From assembly GCF_933775445.1 (NCBI RefSeq), contig NC_065877.1, forward strand, positions 34,422,694 to 34,486,693: a DNA stretch of 64,000 bases. The letters are read 5' to 3'. The translations under genes were made by a program, and so were the position numbers. The notes under the pieces are model-generated. The model had not been told where the DNA came from and made no database searches. It saw nothing but the letters and a program-made list of their open reading frames with translations. How positions within the stretch are numbered: the first letter of the stretch is position 1; each line of letters opens with the position of its first letter. Source of the stretch: Argentina anserina (taxonomy: Eukaryota; Streptophyta; Magnoliopsida; Rosales; Rosaceae). This document shows, piece by piece, positions 1 through 12,407 of this stretch.

Positions 1-527
1 GTTCGATCGTACGTACACCCTGCTAGGGTTCAGTGAAACAGCGTACACGTAAGATTCCAGCCAGCATTGATTCTATTCTCAACGTTTAGAACTTATGAGA
101 CATGCTGTTACATCATTAACCATGAACTTACTGGCATTTTGTTACAGTGTAAGAAGGTCAAGTCTGGTAAGATCGAATATATGTAAGATGATGTGGGGTG
201 GTCCTTCGGAAACGATATCGGCGGTGACATGGAGAGGTCAGTCGCGGACCCCAGATTTGCTGGGGCAAAAGGCCAGCTTAAGCTAGCCACCCTACCACCA
301 CGTTGCCTTGCTTCCTTAGATGTTCAATAAACTCCTTCCTCTCTTCGATCATGTGCTACCTGACACACTCACCAATTACCCTAATGACAAATCAAAACCC
401 TTCCCCCCACCACAACTATAATTATCGTCTTCCTCCTCTCCCTTCGTTCATTTCTTCCTCTGCTTCTCCTTCCTTATTGTACTAAGATCCCATATATGGT
501 TAAGCTCTCTTTCCTCTCACCATCACC
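1..527. other. Upstream region of the CNGC2 gene
   Basis: No gene is supported here. The stretch becomes pyrimidine-rich (CT-rich) from about 395 to 525, just before the ATG at 528, which suits a plant 5' untranslated leader. Short open frames on both strands have no recognisable composition or family resemblance. The promoter of the channel gene should lie here, but no single convincing TATA element was identified. Confidence 0.5.
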
Positions 528-3500
528 ATGTCCTCCAACTTCTCCCTTCCAAGGTTTCATGACTTTTCTTCTCTTATTGTCTCTTGATCTGATAATAAAA
601 CTCGAACACGATCTCTAGCTCAGAACGTGATGGTCTCTTCTTTCGGAATCATAGGCACTTCCATGAATAGACCAGCACTGAGCAGCTAAGCTAACCTAGC
701 TCACCGGATCGTCTGTTAATTAGTTTTTGAAACAATCAATATTTTACGTGAATGAATTTTTCTCTAACTGTGTTACTCCCAAATGTTCAGGTGGACGGTA
801 TTCCACCGCCGGCAGAACTCACAGACCGGCGGCGGCCCTAGCGATAGTGACAACAGCAACAACGTTGTGGAAGACAACCCCATCTCAATCTCGACCTCGG
901 TGGTCGAATGTTACGCTTGCACTCAGGTCGGAGTTCCGGTCTTCCACTCGACCAGCTGCGATGGCGCCCACCAACCTCAATGGGAAGCCTCGGCGGGGTC
1001 TTCATTAGTCCCAATCCAATCCCGGAGCGACCTCAAGAAGGGCCTTCGCCGTAACCCTGTTGGACCATTCGGCGAGGTCCTCGACCCGCGCACGAAGCGC
1101 GTGCAGAGATGGAACCGCGCCTTCCTCCTCGCGCGTGGGATGGCCCTCGCCATCGACCCGCTCTTCTTCTACGCCCTCTCCATCGGCCGCGGTGGTACCC
1201 CTTGCCTTTACATGGACGGCGGCTTGGCGGCAATCGTGACGGTGCTCCGTACGTCCGTGGACGCCGTACACCTCTGCCACCTGTGGCTTCAGTTCAGGCT
1301 TGCTTACGTATCTAGGGAGTCGCTGGTGGTCGGCTGCGGCAAGCTCGTGTGGGATGCACGCGCGATCGCGTCGCATTATGTTCGGTCCTTGAAGGGCTTC
1401 TGGTTTGATGCCTTTGTTATTCTTCCGGTTCCTCAGGTGAGACGTCGGAGAATAGTCCAGTTCAGTCCAGTCCAGTCAGTCAGAGTATGGCTGCCTATGA
1501 TTTATCTGAAAATTTGAAATTACCATATATTTAACTCATTCCCCCTGTAAATTTTACTATTTAACTTTATGGTTCATCACCTGCTCAAGTAATCATATAT
1601 ATATGAACGAATGTTTTTTTGTTATACGACATTAAAAAAGAGAGAACAAAAATTTCGGCAGAGAAAATTGAGGAGTACTTATAGAAACAGTTTTCACGTG
1701 ATGAATAGAAACTGAAGTAAAAGTATTTATAGCTGGTACTCTGGGACCAGTTGCAGTTGTTTTTGTCTCTGAGTTGAATCTTGGTCATAGATAAATTTGA
1801 TTCTTCATGATTGAAGGAATATGTCAACAGTGAAAAAATTGAAAAATGGTGTCTCAGTTGGTTCAATGTCTTGGAAACATTTATATTGGTGCATCTAAAT
1901 TTAAGCTGATTATCGAGTTGTTTCACCCGTATCTAATGACATTTACAAGCTATTGATCTGGATAGTGTGGGTGTGTGCTGAAAAGTGACGCTGTTTCTCT
2001 GTTATATATTGCAGGCTGTGTTTTGGCTTGTTCTTCCAAAACTGATCAGGGAAGAGAAGATCAAAGTGATAATGACAATTCTTCTAGTAATATTCTTATT
2101 CCAATTCCTCCCAAAAGTCTACCACAGCATCTGTTTGATGAGAAGAATGGCGAAGGTTACAGGGTACATTTTCGGCACCATTTGGTGGGGTTTTGGTCTC
2201 AACCTCATTGCCTACTTCATTGCCTCACATGTAATTTCTCTAACTCAGAATTCTACATTAAAAAACAATTGCGTGCTCATATGACTTGAATGGTGATCAT
2301 GTTTTACAGGTTGCTGGGGGATGCTGGTATGTACTTGCGATACAGCGAGTGGCTTCCTGCCTAAAGCAACAGTGTGAATTGCGTGGGACTTGCAATCTCT
2401 CTTTGTCATGCTCAAAGGAAGTTTGTTACCAGTCTCTGATACCGAATTCCATGGAAGCAAGTCCTTGTGGTAATAACGTGACAAATGTGTTGAGAAAGCC
2501 TTACAGCCCTTACTGCTTAGATGTTAATGGAACATTCAACTACGGTATCTATCAGATGGCTCTTCCTATCATATCTAGCAACTCCGTACCAATTAAGATC
2601 CTTTATCCCATCTTCTGGGGCCTAATGACTCTCAGGTATCTTGCATAACAAGCCATAACCACAACGGCATGACTTTGCATCCTTTCATTAAACGAGTAAT
2701 CTAATTGAGACCCTCTTTACTTGGAACAATTACAGCACCTTTGGCAATGATCTTGAACCGACAAGCCACTGGCTAGAAGTGATTTTCAGTATATGCATTG
2801 TGCTCAGTGGGTTATTGCTCTTCACTTTGCTTATTGGGAACATTCAGGTGAGTATGTAGTTGTTTAGATATACGCTTAATTTGTTATACGCTAACTCTGA
2901 CAAGGAGGAATTAACATTGCTTGTGAATCAAGGTATTTCTGCACGCGGTGATGGCAAAGAAGAGGAAAATGCAGCTGAGGTGTAGAGATATGGAATGGTG
3001 GATGAGAAGAAGGCAGTTGCCATCAGGTCTGCGAAGAAGAGTTAGACATTATGAACGCCATAGATGGGTGACAATGGGGGGTGAAGACGAGATGGATTTG
3101 GTCAAAGACTTGCCTGAAGGTCTTCGAAGAGAAATTAAACGCCACTTATGCATAGACCTCATAAAGAAGGTAATTAAACATAGTCGAGGACCTGAGGTGA
3201 GATATTCATAATTGGTTATATGAATCCTTAACAACATACACTATTGTATTTTTCAGGTACCTCTGTTCCACAACTTAGATGATCTTATTCTTGACAACAT
3301 ATGCGATCGTGTTAGGCCTCTGGTCTTCTCTAAAGATGAAAAGGTAACAAATTCATTGTCACAAGAGAGTTGCACTATAATTACAAAGACATTCAATGAT
3401 GGTGTGATCTAAATTCAACAGATAATTAGAGAAGGAGATCCTGTGCCGAAGATGCTATTCATTGTGCGTGGACGCATAAAGCGCAGCCAAGGCCTAAGCA

Positions 3501-3916
3501 AAGGCATGGTGGGAACCAATGTGCTTGAACCGGGTGGGTTTCTAGGTGACGAGCTTCTCTCATGGTGCCTACGCCGGCCCTTCATAGATCGCCTTCCAGC
3601 ATCATCCGCGACCTTTGCTTGCATTGAATCAACAGAAGCGTTTGGCCTCAGTGCAAGCGACCTCAGATACATTACAGACCACTTCCGGTACAAATTTGCA
3701 AACGAGAGGCTCAAGAGAACTGCAAGATACTACTCTTCCAATTGGAGAACATGGGCTGCTGTAAATATACAATTCGCTTGGCGCCGCTACAGGCTGAGGA
3801 CTATAGGTCCTGTGATTCCCGTAGAGACCACCGAACAAAATGGAGGCGCCGATCGTAAGCTCTTGAAATATGCTGCATTATTCATGTCACTTAGGCCGCA
3901 TGATCATCTTGAGTAA
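528..3916 (+). CDS. CNGC2: Cyclic nucleotide-gated ion channel, CNGC2 (DND1) type, 8 exons
   Basis: Plasma-membrane Ca2+-permeable channel; in Arabidopsis CNGC2 acts in calcium signalling, immunity and cell-death control. Exons read as 528-553, 791-1436, 2015-2230, 2310-2635, 2736-2847, 2933-3169, 3257-3343 and 3422-3916. All junctions are GT..AG and in phase, giving 714 residues, close to the 726 of Arabidopsis CNGC2. Seen: N-terminal Cys-rich ECYACTQVGVP; conserved VLDPRTKRVQRWNR before S1; helices S1-S6; pore loop with TFGNDLEP; linker FLHAVMAKKRKMQ; cyclic-nucleotide-binding domain including PGGFLGDELLSWCLRRP; calmodulin/IQ region around NIQFAWRRYRLR; C-terminal FMSLRPHDHLE typical of the CNGC2/4 clade. 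I chose the ATG at 528 because splicing from 553 to 791 gives an N-terminus SSNFSLPRW like known CNGC2 proteins, whereas the ATG at 783 would begin inside the intron. No lesion was seen. Confidence 0.95.
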
Positions 3917-4800
3917 ATATATAAAAGCTCTATATAGTACTCTTGTCACTCTAGCTTGTTTTGCATTTGAGTCCCCGTACTCCACTGTTAGTCAATAAAG
4001 TCTTGTTCATTTAGGATGCTAAATTCTTTGCGTGAGTTTTCAGATCATGTCGTGGAGGTTTGAAAATATGGTACGTTACTCATGTAGAACTCTATTGTGT
4101 CTAATAAGATGATATATTTCTTTGTCAATGATGACATACATGAATCTTTCGTCGCGATTAAACAGCTTTTTACTACACTCTACTTTTCCTTCTAGCATTT
4201 ATCGAAGGCCTTATCTTTGATTACAAGGAACAAGCCATCAAACAAATACACTTCAATTTGAATTATAACAAATTCCAAAACGTTGTCAAATCACTCAAAT
4301 GTTGAAATATAATGATGTTCAACTACGTACCATATATTTACAATTGGATACGTACTGCATGTTTGCGTGTACAACGATTGAACCGAAGCTAGCGACATGA
4401 ACACTAGAATTCAATGGACTTGTAAATATCACCAGCGTCTTTTCCCAATTCAGTTCAGACATCACAAGGTTAGTTTAGTTACTACGATGTTGTGTCATTT
4501 AACCTAATAATACGTAAGTCATTTACATTGTGATTTCGTATTCTCTCTGTTGGAGGCATATACAGAATACGGACAACATAGCATCTGGATAAACAATAAA
4601 CGACACAGTAAGTAACTTCGGCTATCAGATGATTTCGATCTGCAACGTACGTATCCCGTTTGACTCCAGTGTGATATTGTCGGTGTCACTAGTCGATTTC
4701 TTCAGTTGCAACAAATATTTTACCTCTATCTTAAATCTTTGTTGGATAAATTGGGGAATTTATCCCAGTGAAAAGAAGATCGAAGAATTGAAGAAGAAAA
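3917..4800. other. Intergenic region between CNGC2 and PTEN1
   Basis: AT-rich, with no coding signal on either strand. The first about 100 bases are the 3' untranslated region of CNGC2; an AATAAA-like motif lies near 3995. No repeat or mobile element was recognised. Confidence 0.5.
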
Positions 4801-4808
4801 ATTAACAT

Positions 4809-4893
4809 ATGCAGGCCTGTACTGGCAAGCTAGGGCATCTGTTTGGTACGAACATGCAGTACCCCAACTCCCAGATTCCCGCCAATCCCAGCG
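4809..4893 (+). other. Possible 5' leader exon with upstream ORF of the PTEN1 gene
   Basis: An ATG at 4809 opens 28 codons and runs into a strong donor (agcg|gtaagt) at 4893/4894. Possible acceptors before the main ATG are at 5346 (gatcag) and just upstream. Splicing to 5347 would keep the frame open past the main ATG at 5374 but in a different phase, ending about 60 bases later. That would make it an upstream ORF overlapping the true start. This rests only on splice-site reading and is tentative. Confidence 0.3.
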
Positions 4894-5373
4894 GTAAGTG
4901 TGAGCGCATCTAAATTTATATTCTCAGTCAAATTTCCTTTGATTATTATTTTCTTTTGTCACAAAAAATTCCTCCAAATTTGGGGGCTAGGAACCCAAAT
5001 TTAGCTCGGAGTTTTCAATCGCAATGAGGTTTTCACTGCCCCTCTCTCCTTTCTAAACTAACGGTAATGGAGGTCATCATCACCTTCCACACCTCCTGGC
5101 CACCCTGACCCCAAACATTGTTTCTTTCTCCCAGCTTATTCTAGGGTTCCCCATTTTGAATTGGGGTTTCGTCTGTTTTGCCCTAGAATTTGCTTCCATA
5201 ATCCAATTACCAAAGCATCAAAATATCAATTGATGTTCAGCTCTGCAGGTACACGTACGTAAAATCTCAATTCATATTAAGTGTGTATGCAGTTCGGATT
5301 ATTTTTGTTTGATTTCTTGGGGTTTCTTCATGATCTTTTTGATCAGGCACCATTGTACCATCCGCAAATAGAA

Positions 5374-7762
5374 ATGGGAACGACCTTAACAAAGGAACAA
5401 GTGGTGAGGGTGCCGGTGCCGGTGCCGGGAAGGCTTGAAAACCTAACCTTACAACACCAATTGATCAATTGCCTAAGTAACAGCTTTTACATCCGTAACT
5501 TGGTGTCCAAGCAACGCAGGCGAATGCTTGTTGCTGGCTTCGATCTTGACATGTCTTACATTTCCGACCGCATATTGGCAATGTCCTTCCCTTCGGAGCG
5601 AATACGTGCAATGTTTCGGAATCCTCTCTGGCAGGTCAAGTCTGTGCTTGATATGAGGCATCCAGAACATTACAAGGTATTGGTTCTTAAATAATTACAC
5701 AGGACCTCTTCATTTTTCTCCCTTATGATGTTAATGTAGTCTGGTGATTATGAATGGGGCCGTTTTCCAGATCTATAACCTCTGCATTGAAGAGCATTAT
5801 GATCCGTCTCATTTCCATGGCCGTGTGGAGAGGTATCCTTTTGATGATAACCATGTTCCACCTCTTGCAATGGTCAAGCTTTTCTGCGAGAGTGTGCAAT
5901 TATGGCTCAATAGTGACCCAGAAAACATTGCTGTTATACACTGTATGGTAAGCATAATGAAAAGAAAATTTAGGTGTTTTTTTATTTACTTGGAATCTAT
6001 TTCAACCTCAATCCTCGTCGTCAAGTTGCAATATTGCAATGTTTCCAAAATTTGGCTAGTCAGGTGTTGTCAATCAATCTCTTTCATTTTGTTTTTTATG
6101 ATTGGTATGACCCATCTAATTCCATTCTCCAATTCAAATAACTACACCATACTAGAACCCAAAAAAATAAATGTTCAAAGGAGCATCCCCTTGGTTTATA
6201 CATATACCAAACTACTGTTATATATAGGGTAATGTTTCTTCCTTATTGATGAAATAACAGAAGAAACATTCTCCTGCTCTTAGTGAATGAATAGATATGC
6301 ATGTGTTTGGCAGCTCAAGAACCAGTTATCCAGTGAAAGATAATCTATTTTTCAACAATGTCTTTGTTATCTGATCCAACGGCATTATTTTGTTAGATAA
6401 AGCTGTTAAATACAAGTAATAATTAATGTCCTTGCAAAATTTCCATATTTGGCACTTTGATCTGGCTGCAGGCAGGCAAAGGCCGAACCGGCTTAATGGT
6501 ATGCGCGTATCTAGTCTACTGTGGGATGTCAGCAGAGGAAGCACTTCAACTCTATGCTCATAGACGGACTACCAACAATGAAGGAGTAAGTCACATTAGG
6601 TATAATACAAAAATAACAAATTGAAGTCATATTACCGTTCTGAGAAAGAACCATTTTCACTTAATACTTGGTGATAAAATTATAGTCTACGTACATAATC
6701 AGTTGCTTGGTTTGAGTATTGTTTTCTGTGATCTGAAACACTAACAAGAAACAAGCTCGTTGCCATGCCTATATATGTACTTGAACAGGTCTCGATACCA
6801 AGCCAACGTCGTTATGTAGGGTATTGGGAAAGTTGTCTCTCTTTCCCTTCGGAAGTTGAGGATGGACCTCCTAAAGTCAAATTACCTCAGATGTGTAGCA
6901 GAGAACTACGAAGAATCAGATTATATGACACACTTAACACTGATAAGATCTTTTTTGTGGTCTCTGAGTTGCAAGAGGTATACTATTTTCTATGTTCTGA
7001 TCAGCTATAAGTTTTTTACTGTTCTGAGTTGCAATAGAATAAGTGTTTCCTTCTATCTACGTACTTAAGAAATCCACCCATATTATCAGATTCCTGGTCA
7101 GATGTATCGTCCATCAATAGAAGTTTCCAGGAGTTCTTGCAAACAAATCAAGAAAGGGTATCAGAGAACTAGCAGTCCACGCTATTATCTCTCTTTCATA
7201 GAAGGTGATGAAGATGACAAGAAACCAGATGCAGACAAACCTCGTGTTGTTGTTCAAATGGATACAGAAAGTTCCATACTATACCAGAAGGCATGTCTTG
7301 AATATTACTTTGACAATCCTGTGCAGGTAAGTTGGTAATGGTTATTGAATAGTACTTCTGGTTCGATGATATTCTGAAATGTCTGTTTCTAAGTCTGTTT
7401 GTCACATTGCTTGGAAAGGTAACCGGAGATGTGCGTGTCATATTCTATCAAAAAATGAACGGAGGGCGTCTCTTCTACGCTTGCTTCAACACTGCATTCA
7501 TCAAGAACAGTTTGCTACAGGTATTGCCTTCTTTCCTAAGAACACCAGGAATCATGAAGATTTGAAGAATATATATACATGGAAAAGTTATAGGTTGTGA
7601 ATCCATCGTGCTTAATTACAGCTCACAGTTCGGGATTTGGATAAAATTGGGAAGAAAGGAAGATCAATATGTGGCCCTAAATTCTGCTTGGAGTTGCTAT
7701 TTGGTCCTGCCAATGCAAAACACTCACCCTCAACTCCACGCGACAATCGTGATGTGCTGTGA
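5374..7762 (+). CDS. PTEN1: PTEN-type dual-specificity phosphatase, plant PTEN1 clade, 7 exons
   Basis: Phosphoinositide 3-phosphatase with a C2-like domain; Arabidopsis PTEN1 is pollen-expressed and needed for pollen maturation. Exons: 5374-5676, 5771-5947, 6472-6585, 6789-6977, 7090-7326, 7419-7520 and 7622-7762, all phase 0, for 420 residues (Arabidopsis PTEN1 about 412). Seen: N-terminal phosphatase block with GFDLDMSYIS and AMSFPSE; NPLWQVKSVLDMRHPEHYKI; YPFDDNHVPP with the WPD-loop equivalent Asp; P-loop HCMAGKGRTG with nucleophile Cys159 and Arg165, the intron falling between HCM and AGKGRTG; RRTTNNEGVSIPSQRRYV; C2 part with VVQMDTESS and VTGDVRVIFYQKMNGGRLF. The Met in the P-loop, where animal PTEN has Lys, is as I recall it for plant PTEN1. 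The frame looks intact. The start matches the usual short MG-type N-terminus. Confidence 0.94.
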
Positions 7763-7875
7763 AGTCTTAGCAAGGGTGTGTTCAAGGAGATTAGTCTACT
7801 GGTGGTTTTATGACTCTGGGAAGTCTTAGCATAGATGTGCTCAAGGAGATCAGTCTACTGGTTGTTTTATGACTT
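7762..7875 (+). repeat. 59-bp tandem duplication just after the PTEN1 stop
   Basis: A unit beginning aagtcttagca at 7762 recurs at 7821 with a few substitutions, so two copies lie head to tail starting at the last base of the stop codon. It belongs to the 3' untranslated region. Confidence 0.8.
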
Positions 7876-9143
7876 ATAAATTTCACCTCTGTAATTTTCT
7901 CAGGAATTGATCCACTTCTCTTGATAAAAGGCCAACAACCCTGCAGTGTTACTGCTTAACCGTATACTTATAATGCGAACCAACTCACTGTTCCTGCTTT
8001 GGTACCATTTATTTTTCGTTGGCAGAAAGTGTAGGAATAACAAGAAGTTTTGTATCATAGTACTTGGAGTATAATTTTGAAGATGTAGTTCAATTTTGGT
8101 ATGTTATTCTTTCCTTTACATTTTCACCACTTAGATCTGCATACCGATTACTTTTCTGTCCTCTATTATTCCAATTACATGTATCCAGAGCCGCATAGTA
8201 AAGAAGATCAAAACCTAATTGGATAAATCATCCAATATCATTAAGTTATGTTATCATCAGCAGATGTATAACAGCAACTAGGTTTGTAAATACTAAGCAA
8301 GCGTTCAAGTTCTAAAAGGTTGCCCGTTAAAAGATCCAGAATGCACATGAGGTTCAAGTCCTCCCCACTTCAGCGTCCAACAATGTCCTGCATATAAAAT
8401 TCATGCGTGGCAGTTTCCATCAACACCTAAATGCTAAAGATATCATACAAACACTAATTGACATTGCTTTTCAAGTGCTCACTTACATCAGGAAGCAATA
8501 GCAGATGAAGTGCTGGGTTAGTGCAGTTGCTAATGTAGTTCTGCTAACTGCGGAGTTTGGACCGGCAACAGTCAGAGATGACCAAATGCTGCAACTTATC
8601 AACTTATAAAAGGAGGTCTTAGAAGTTAGAACACGTCCCTGCAGTGACATTGGCTTCAGAGTTGATGCGTTCTACTCTGGAGGACCCGTAAAGAAGCATA
8701 CATAACATGTGGCTCGCAGCAGGACAATCGCAGCTTGACACTGGATTTATAGGTAATCTCTAATTAGGTATCCCCCAATAAAATTTGGGCTATATTTTCG
8801 GAACAGTGTGAACTACAGGTACTAGGTGTTTGTTAATGATTCTTCTAAAAGACAGGCAGCCTCGAGACAATGTTCAGCTTGCTACAGAAGACATCCAAAT
8901 TAGTTGCATGAAGCTTCTAAATGTCGGGACTCTCTGGAGTAGCCATTTTGCACACAGAACATAACACAACAGAAAGTTTACACAAAATGGAGCCAAATGT
9001 CCTTACAGGAACTGAGAGATTTTTATTAAAAATTGTACAAAATTGGAAATTTTAATTTCATTTGCACAAGATGTATAGGAACTGAGCAGAACAACCATGT
9101 TCAGTCCGCCTTCATACCTATGAATACACATATACTCTAACTC
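7876..9143. other. Gene-free interval between PTEN1 and the USE1 locus
   Basis: Contains the convergent 3' regions of PTEN1 (+) and USE1 (-). No reading frame with coding character and no terminal repeats were found. Confidence 0.5.
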
Positions 9144-9863
9144 TTAAGTGACACGAATTAGAAGTACCACCATGATGAATATACTTGTCATTAGAAACAT
9201 CAAAAGCCATGTGAAACACGAAGTCTTGGAGGACTTTGAGTATATATCAGACGCCCGTGCAGTGGCATGACCAGTGCTTGCCAAGCTCTTTTCAACAGCC
9301 TCCTCTGTAGAATCAAGTAGTTTTTCAGTGTTCTTTACGGAGTGGCTCATCACCAGACTAGTCTCTTTGAGCTGCCTTGCCAGCCCAACCATTTCATCAG
9401 TCAAATCCTCTTGAAGTCTCCTGTGTTTCTCAATGTGCGCTTGGGCGGCAGCGTCAAGTTTGACAGGCGACAAAGAACCTGCACCAAGAGTCTCACGAGT
9501 TCCATCTTGTACAGTTGAGTTGGGCACAACTCTCCTTCTAAGACCTGGAGAATGTGGACTCTGAATATCAGCTGTCTCAGACGACACTGCTTTGACCGAA
9601 ATTCTTGCGAGGGACTCCTGCGGTTCTTGCAAATCAGGCAATGCAGCAGCTAATTTCGAAGCAATTGCTTCAATCTTCTCCGAATAGTCACTCAAAACAG
9701 CCTTGGAAACTCTCGGTAATCCTTCTGGTGTTCTCTCTTCGGCCAGTTGCTCTACCTGTTCTCGTAATGTAGCGACCTAATGGGAAAGCTTTGCCTGGTT
9801 TGTTTGCTGAGGAGCAGCTGCAAGCAGCCTCCTCAAGTTCACCTCTGTCTTACTGATTTTCAT
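9144..9863 (-). pseudogene. USE1: USE1-type SNARE (ER-Golgi retrograde transport), interrupted by one in-frame TAG
   Basis: USE1/p31 is a tail-anchored Qc-like SNARE at the ER that receives Golgi-derived vesicles. From ATG 9863 to the stop at 9144 a single frame of 239 residues reads as a full plant USE1: N-terminal [48 protein letters not shown], then [10 protein letters not shown], the SNARE region [21 protein letters not shown] with [12 protein letters not shown], and a C-terminal membrane anchor of about 20 hydrophobic residues before RVT. Codon 29 (9779-9777) is TAG, where plant relatives I recall have Tyr in HYVATLREQ. No other lesion was seen, and the next in-frame ATG is far downstream, inside the SNARE half. 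The locus may be a very recent pseudogene, a null allele or a sequence error. Termination at codon 29 would remove the SNARE and anchor. Confidence 0.85.
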
Positions 9864-10330
9864 ACCAAAACTCTGTCAAAGTATGAAACCTCAACTTAGG
9901 CATTATAGTGATTACAAAATGCAAATGTAATCCAACTCTGTTAGTTTACAGAAACAGATAGAATAATTCTGAACATACTTCTGGGATGCCTGAGAATTCT
10001 GTGCAAGTAAATAATGCTAATTGTTTAAAATCCTAACACAATAGTGAAACATATAACATTCATAAGATTAAGGGTAAGTCAATATAACAATCCAGTAATT
10101 AAAAGAGTTAAGAAGATCTAATCTTGTATATGCAGGAATCGAATTCAAACATAAACAAGAGATACCTGGGTACGAGGGAAGCCGATCGAACTGTGGTCGG
10201 ATACTACTGGGAAGGAAAACAGAAACAGTTAAGAATGAAAGTGAGACAAGAAATAAGGTTCCGTCCGCCGTCCGATTAAACGTTCCGTCGCGACATCGGT
10301 CTCTCAAAGATTGAATCTTGCAGAATCGAT
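9864..10330 (-). other. 5' leader region of the USE1 gene with a probable leader intron
   Basis: On the minus strand a donor CAG|GTATC lies at 10166/10165 and an acceptor ACAG at about 9873, just before the ATG at 9863. This implies a short leader exon upstream of 10166 and a 293-base intron (9873-10165). The exon upstream edge is unknown. Confidence 0.5.
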
Positions 10331-10953
10331 CTTCTGCAAATCTTTTGTTCTACAGCCTACTCATTTGTTTGTTCTTTTTGGGCCTGGACTTGGTCAATGG
10401 TTGTTTGGGCCTTCAGACCCTTAGTTGTTTACGGGTCCATCAGTGCGTCAGTATAGACTTCCAGTAGGTGTAGTCTAATTCAAATGTTGTTTTTTTGGCA
10501 AGAAGAAAAATTCATCTTGTCGTTAAACCAAAGAGATCATACAATGCTCAGAGACTACCCTAGATCTCAGTCCATATGGAATGATTTTCCAAAGCCTAGT
10601 AATATTCTTAACTCATTTTCTCTTGATTGGAATGCTTGGATTGCTGCTCAGATTCATTGTAACTCCATTATTCAGAAGAATACCGAGTGGTGCAACTGGT
10701 TTGTTTTTATTTGCTGGTTTATATGGAAGTGGAGGAGTAAGGTTGTTTTTTATTCAAGTTTCATGATACCTCTCTGTCCTGATAAATTATTTGGGGATAT
10801 GTTGATGAATGGAATGCTGCAAATCTCAGGAGAAATGCTGAAACTATCTATAACCATATCTTTTTGGCCTGGCAAAAACCTGTTGAGAATATTTTCAAGT
10901 TAAATGCTGATGGTTCTAAATGCACTGCCACTGGAAAGATTGGAGCGGGGAGT

Positions 10954-10958
10954 GTGTT
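10954..10958. other. Left target-site duplication of the solo LTR (GTGTT)
   Basis: GTGTT directly precedes TGTAACGACCC and is repeated at 13989-13993, directly after the terminal TTACA. Confidence 0.85.
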
Positions 10959-12407
10959 TGTAACGACCCCAAAATTTCGAGCTTAAAAACTCAAAATTCT
11001 AAAGTCGTTAAACACCAAATAATCTCAAATAAATCGAAATCATTAAAGCGTAACAGCGGATCACATCTGAGTTTAAAATATGACTCAGTCAAGCCGATTA
11101 TTACAAACCCAAATGATAATTCAACATATAACAAATGGAATTGTATAATCCTCACAACAACCTCACAAATAAAATCACACCAAATCACACACAGAATCCA
11201 CGCTGGAACCTCACCACGACTGGATGCGATCGACTTCGAGTCTTCGGAGTCGTCACTCAATCACCACTACTCAGCACCTGCGGAAGTATCCCCTACACCA
11301 TTGAAATTGGTGCACCGGGATTGCAACACAAACCCGGTAAGCTTTACAGCTCGTATGAGTAAAATATTAAAATAATTCTCGTCTCATAAAAGACACAACT
11401 CCACATCAACACAGTATAATGAAAATCATGAGAAAACTAGCAACCCATCTGGTTACTCTAATATTTTCACAAAATGGTAACTAATGAGCGCTGGTACACA
11501 TCTGTTACCCCTCACTTAGTATACCGCTGATGTTGGGCAACCACCCGCCACCCAACATCCAAAACAAGCTGAGTACCCATGAGCAGATAACCACCCGTTA
11601 CCTCCATGCAGTACTATGGCAGACAGACTAGAGCTCTAACTGTATCGTAACTTTCGCCCGGCCAAAGGCTAGGTTCCGACTTGCCTCACATGTACAATAA
11701 TCTCACATCATATTGTACCACACATCACGTCCGAAGACAAATCACAATAGTTCACATTTTCCGTGATAAAATCACGTACAATAATCACACATCATATTGT
11801 ACGTTTTAAAACTTTCACGATATATCCACAATAAAAATCATAACAGTACATTATATAGCAAACTATATATATTCGTATTTATTACCATTTATACAATATA
11901 TACATAGCCCACTATATCCTATACATGTCATATTTCATAAACACCTGAAGAATTACGTACAATATTCTCACATACTCATGCTCAATTTTCCGTCACCGAA
12001 ATGACTATTTTTAATGCATTATTAACAGTACGTAATTTAATGAACGATATATATATTATGTACCTATTACCATTATACTATATATATATAGTCCACTAAA
12101 TTATATACATGTTATAATTCATTTGATAAACACACTTGCAAAATGTTGAATCACCACGAGGGTAGATTCGTAATTCAGTGAGATTTTACTCACCTTATCG
12201 ACTTGAGCGTAAATCCTCAATTTCCGATGATAATTCCTTTCCTCGATTTAGCGATCACCTTAAGAAAATGAGACAAGCATTTAGAATCGTTTCGTAAACC
12301 TTTAAATGCCAAAACAGTAATAAACGGTTACTGTTCAGCAATTTTGGTCTATACGAAGTTACTGTTCACGGTTCACTATTCACGGTTACTGTGCAATACT
12401 CAATTAA

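Noticed and set aside
783..790. ATG at 783 as the CNGC2 start
   Set aside because: It lies in the acceptor region (aaatgttcag); splicing from the 528-553 exon restores the expected N-terminus.
1005..1376. Arg/Glu-rich open frames on the minus strand opposite CNGC2 exon 2
   Set aside because: Shadow of the GC-rich coding exon; no independent coding signal and overlap with a certain gene.
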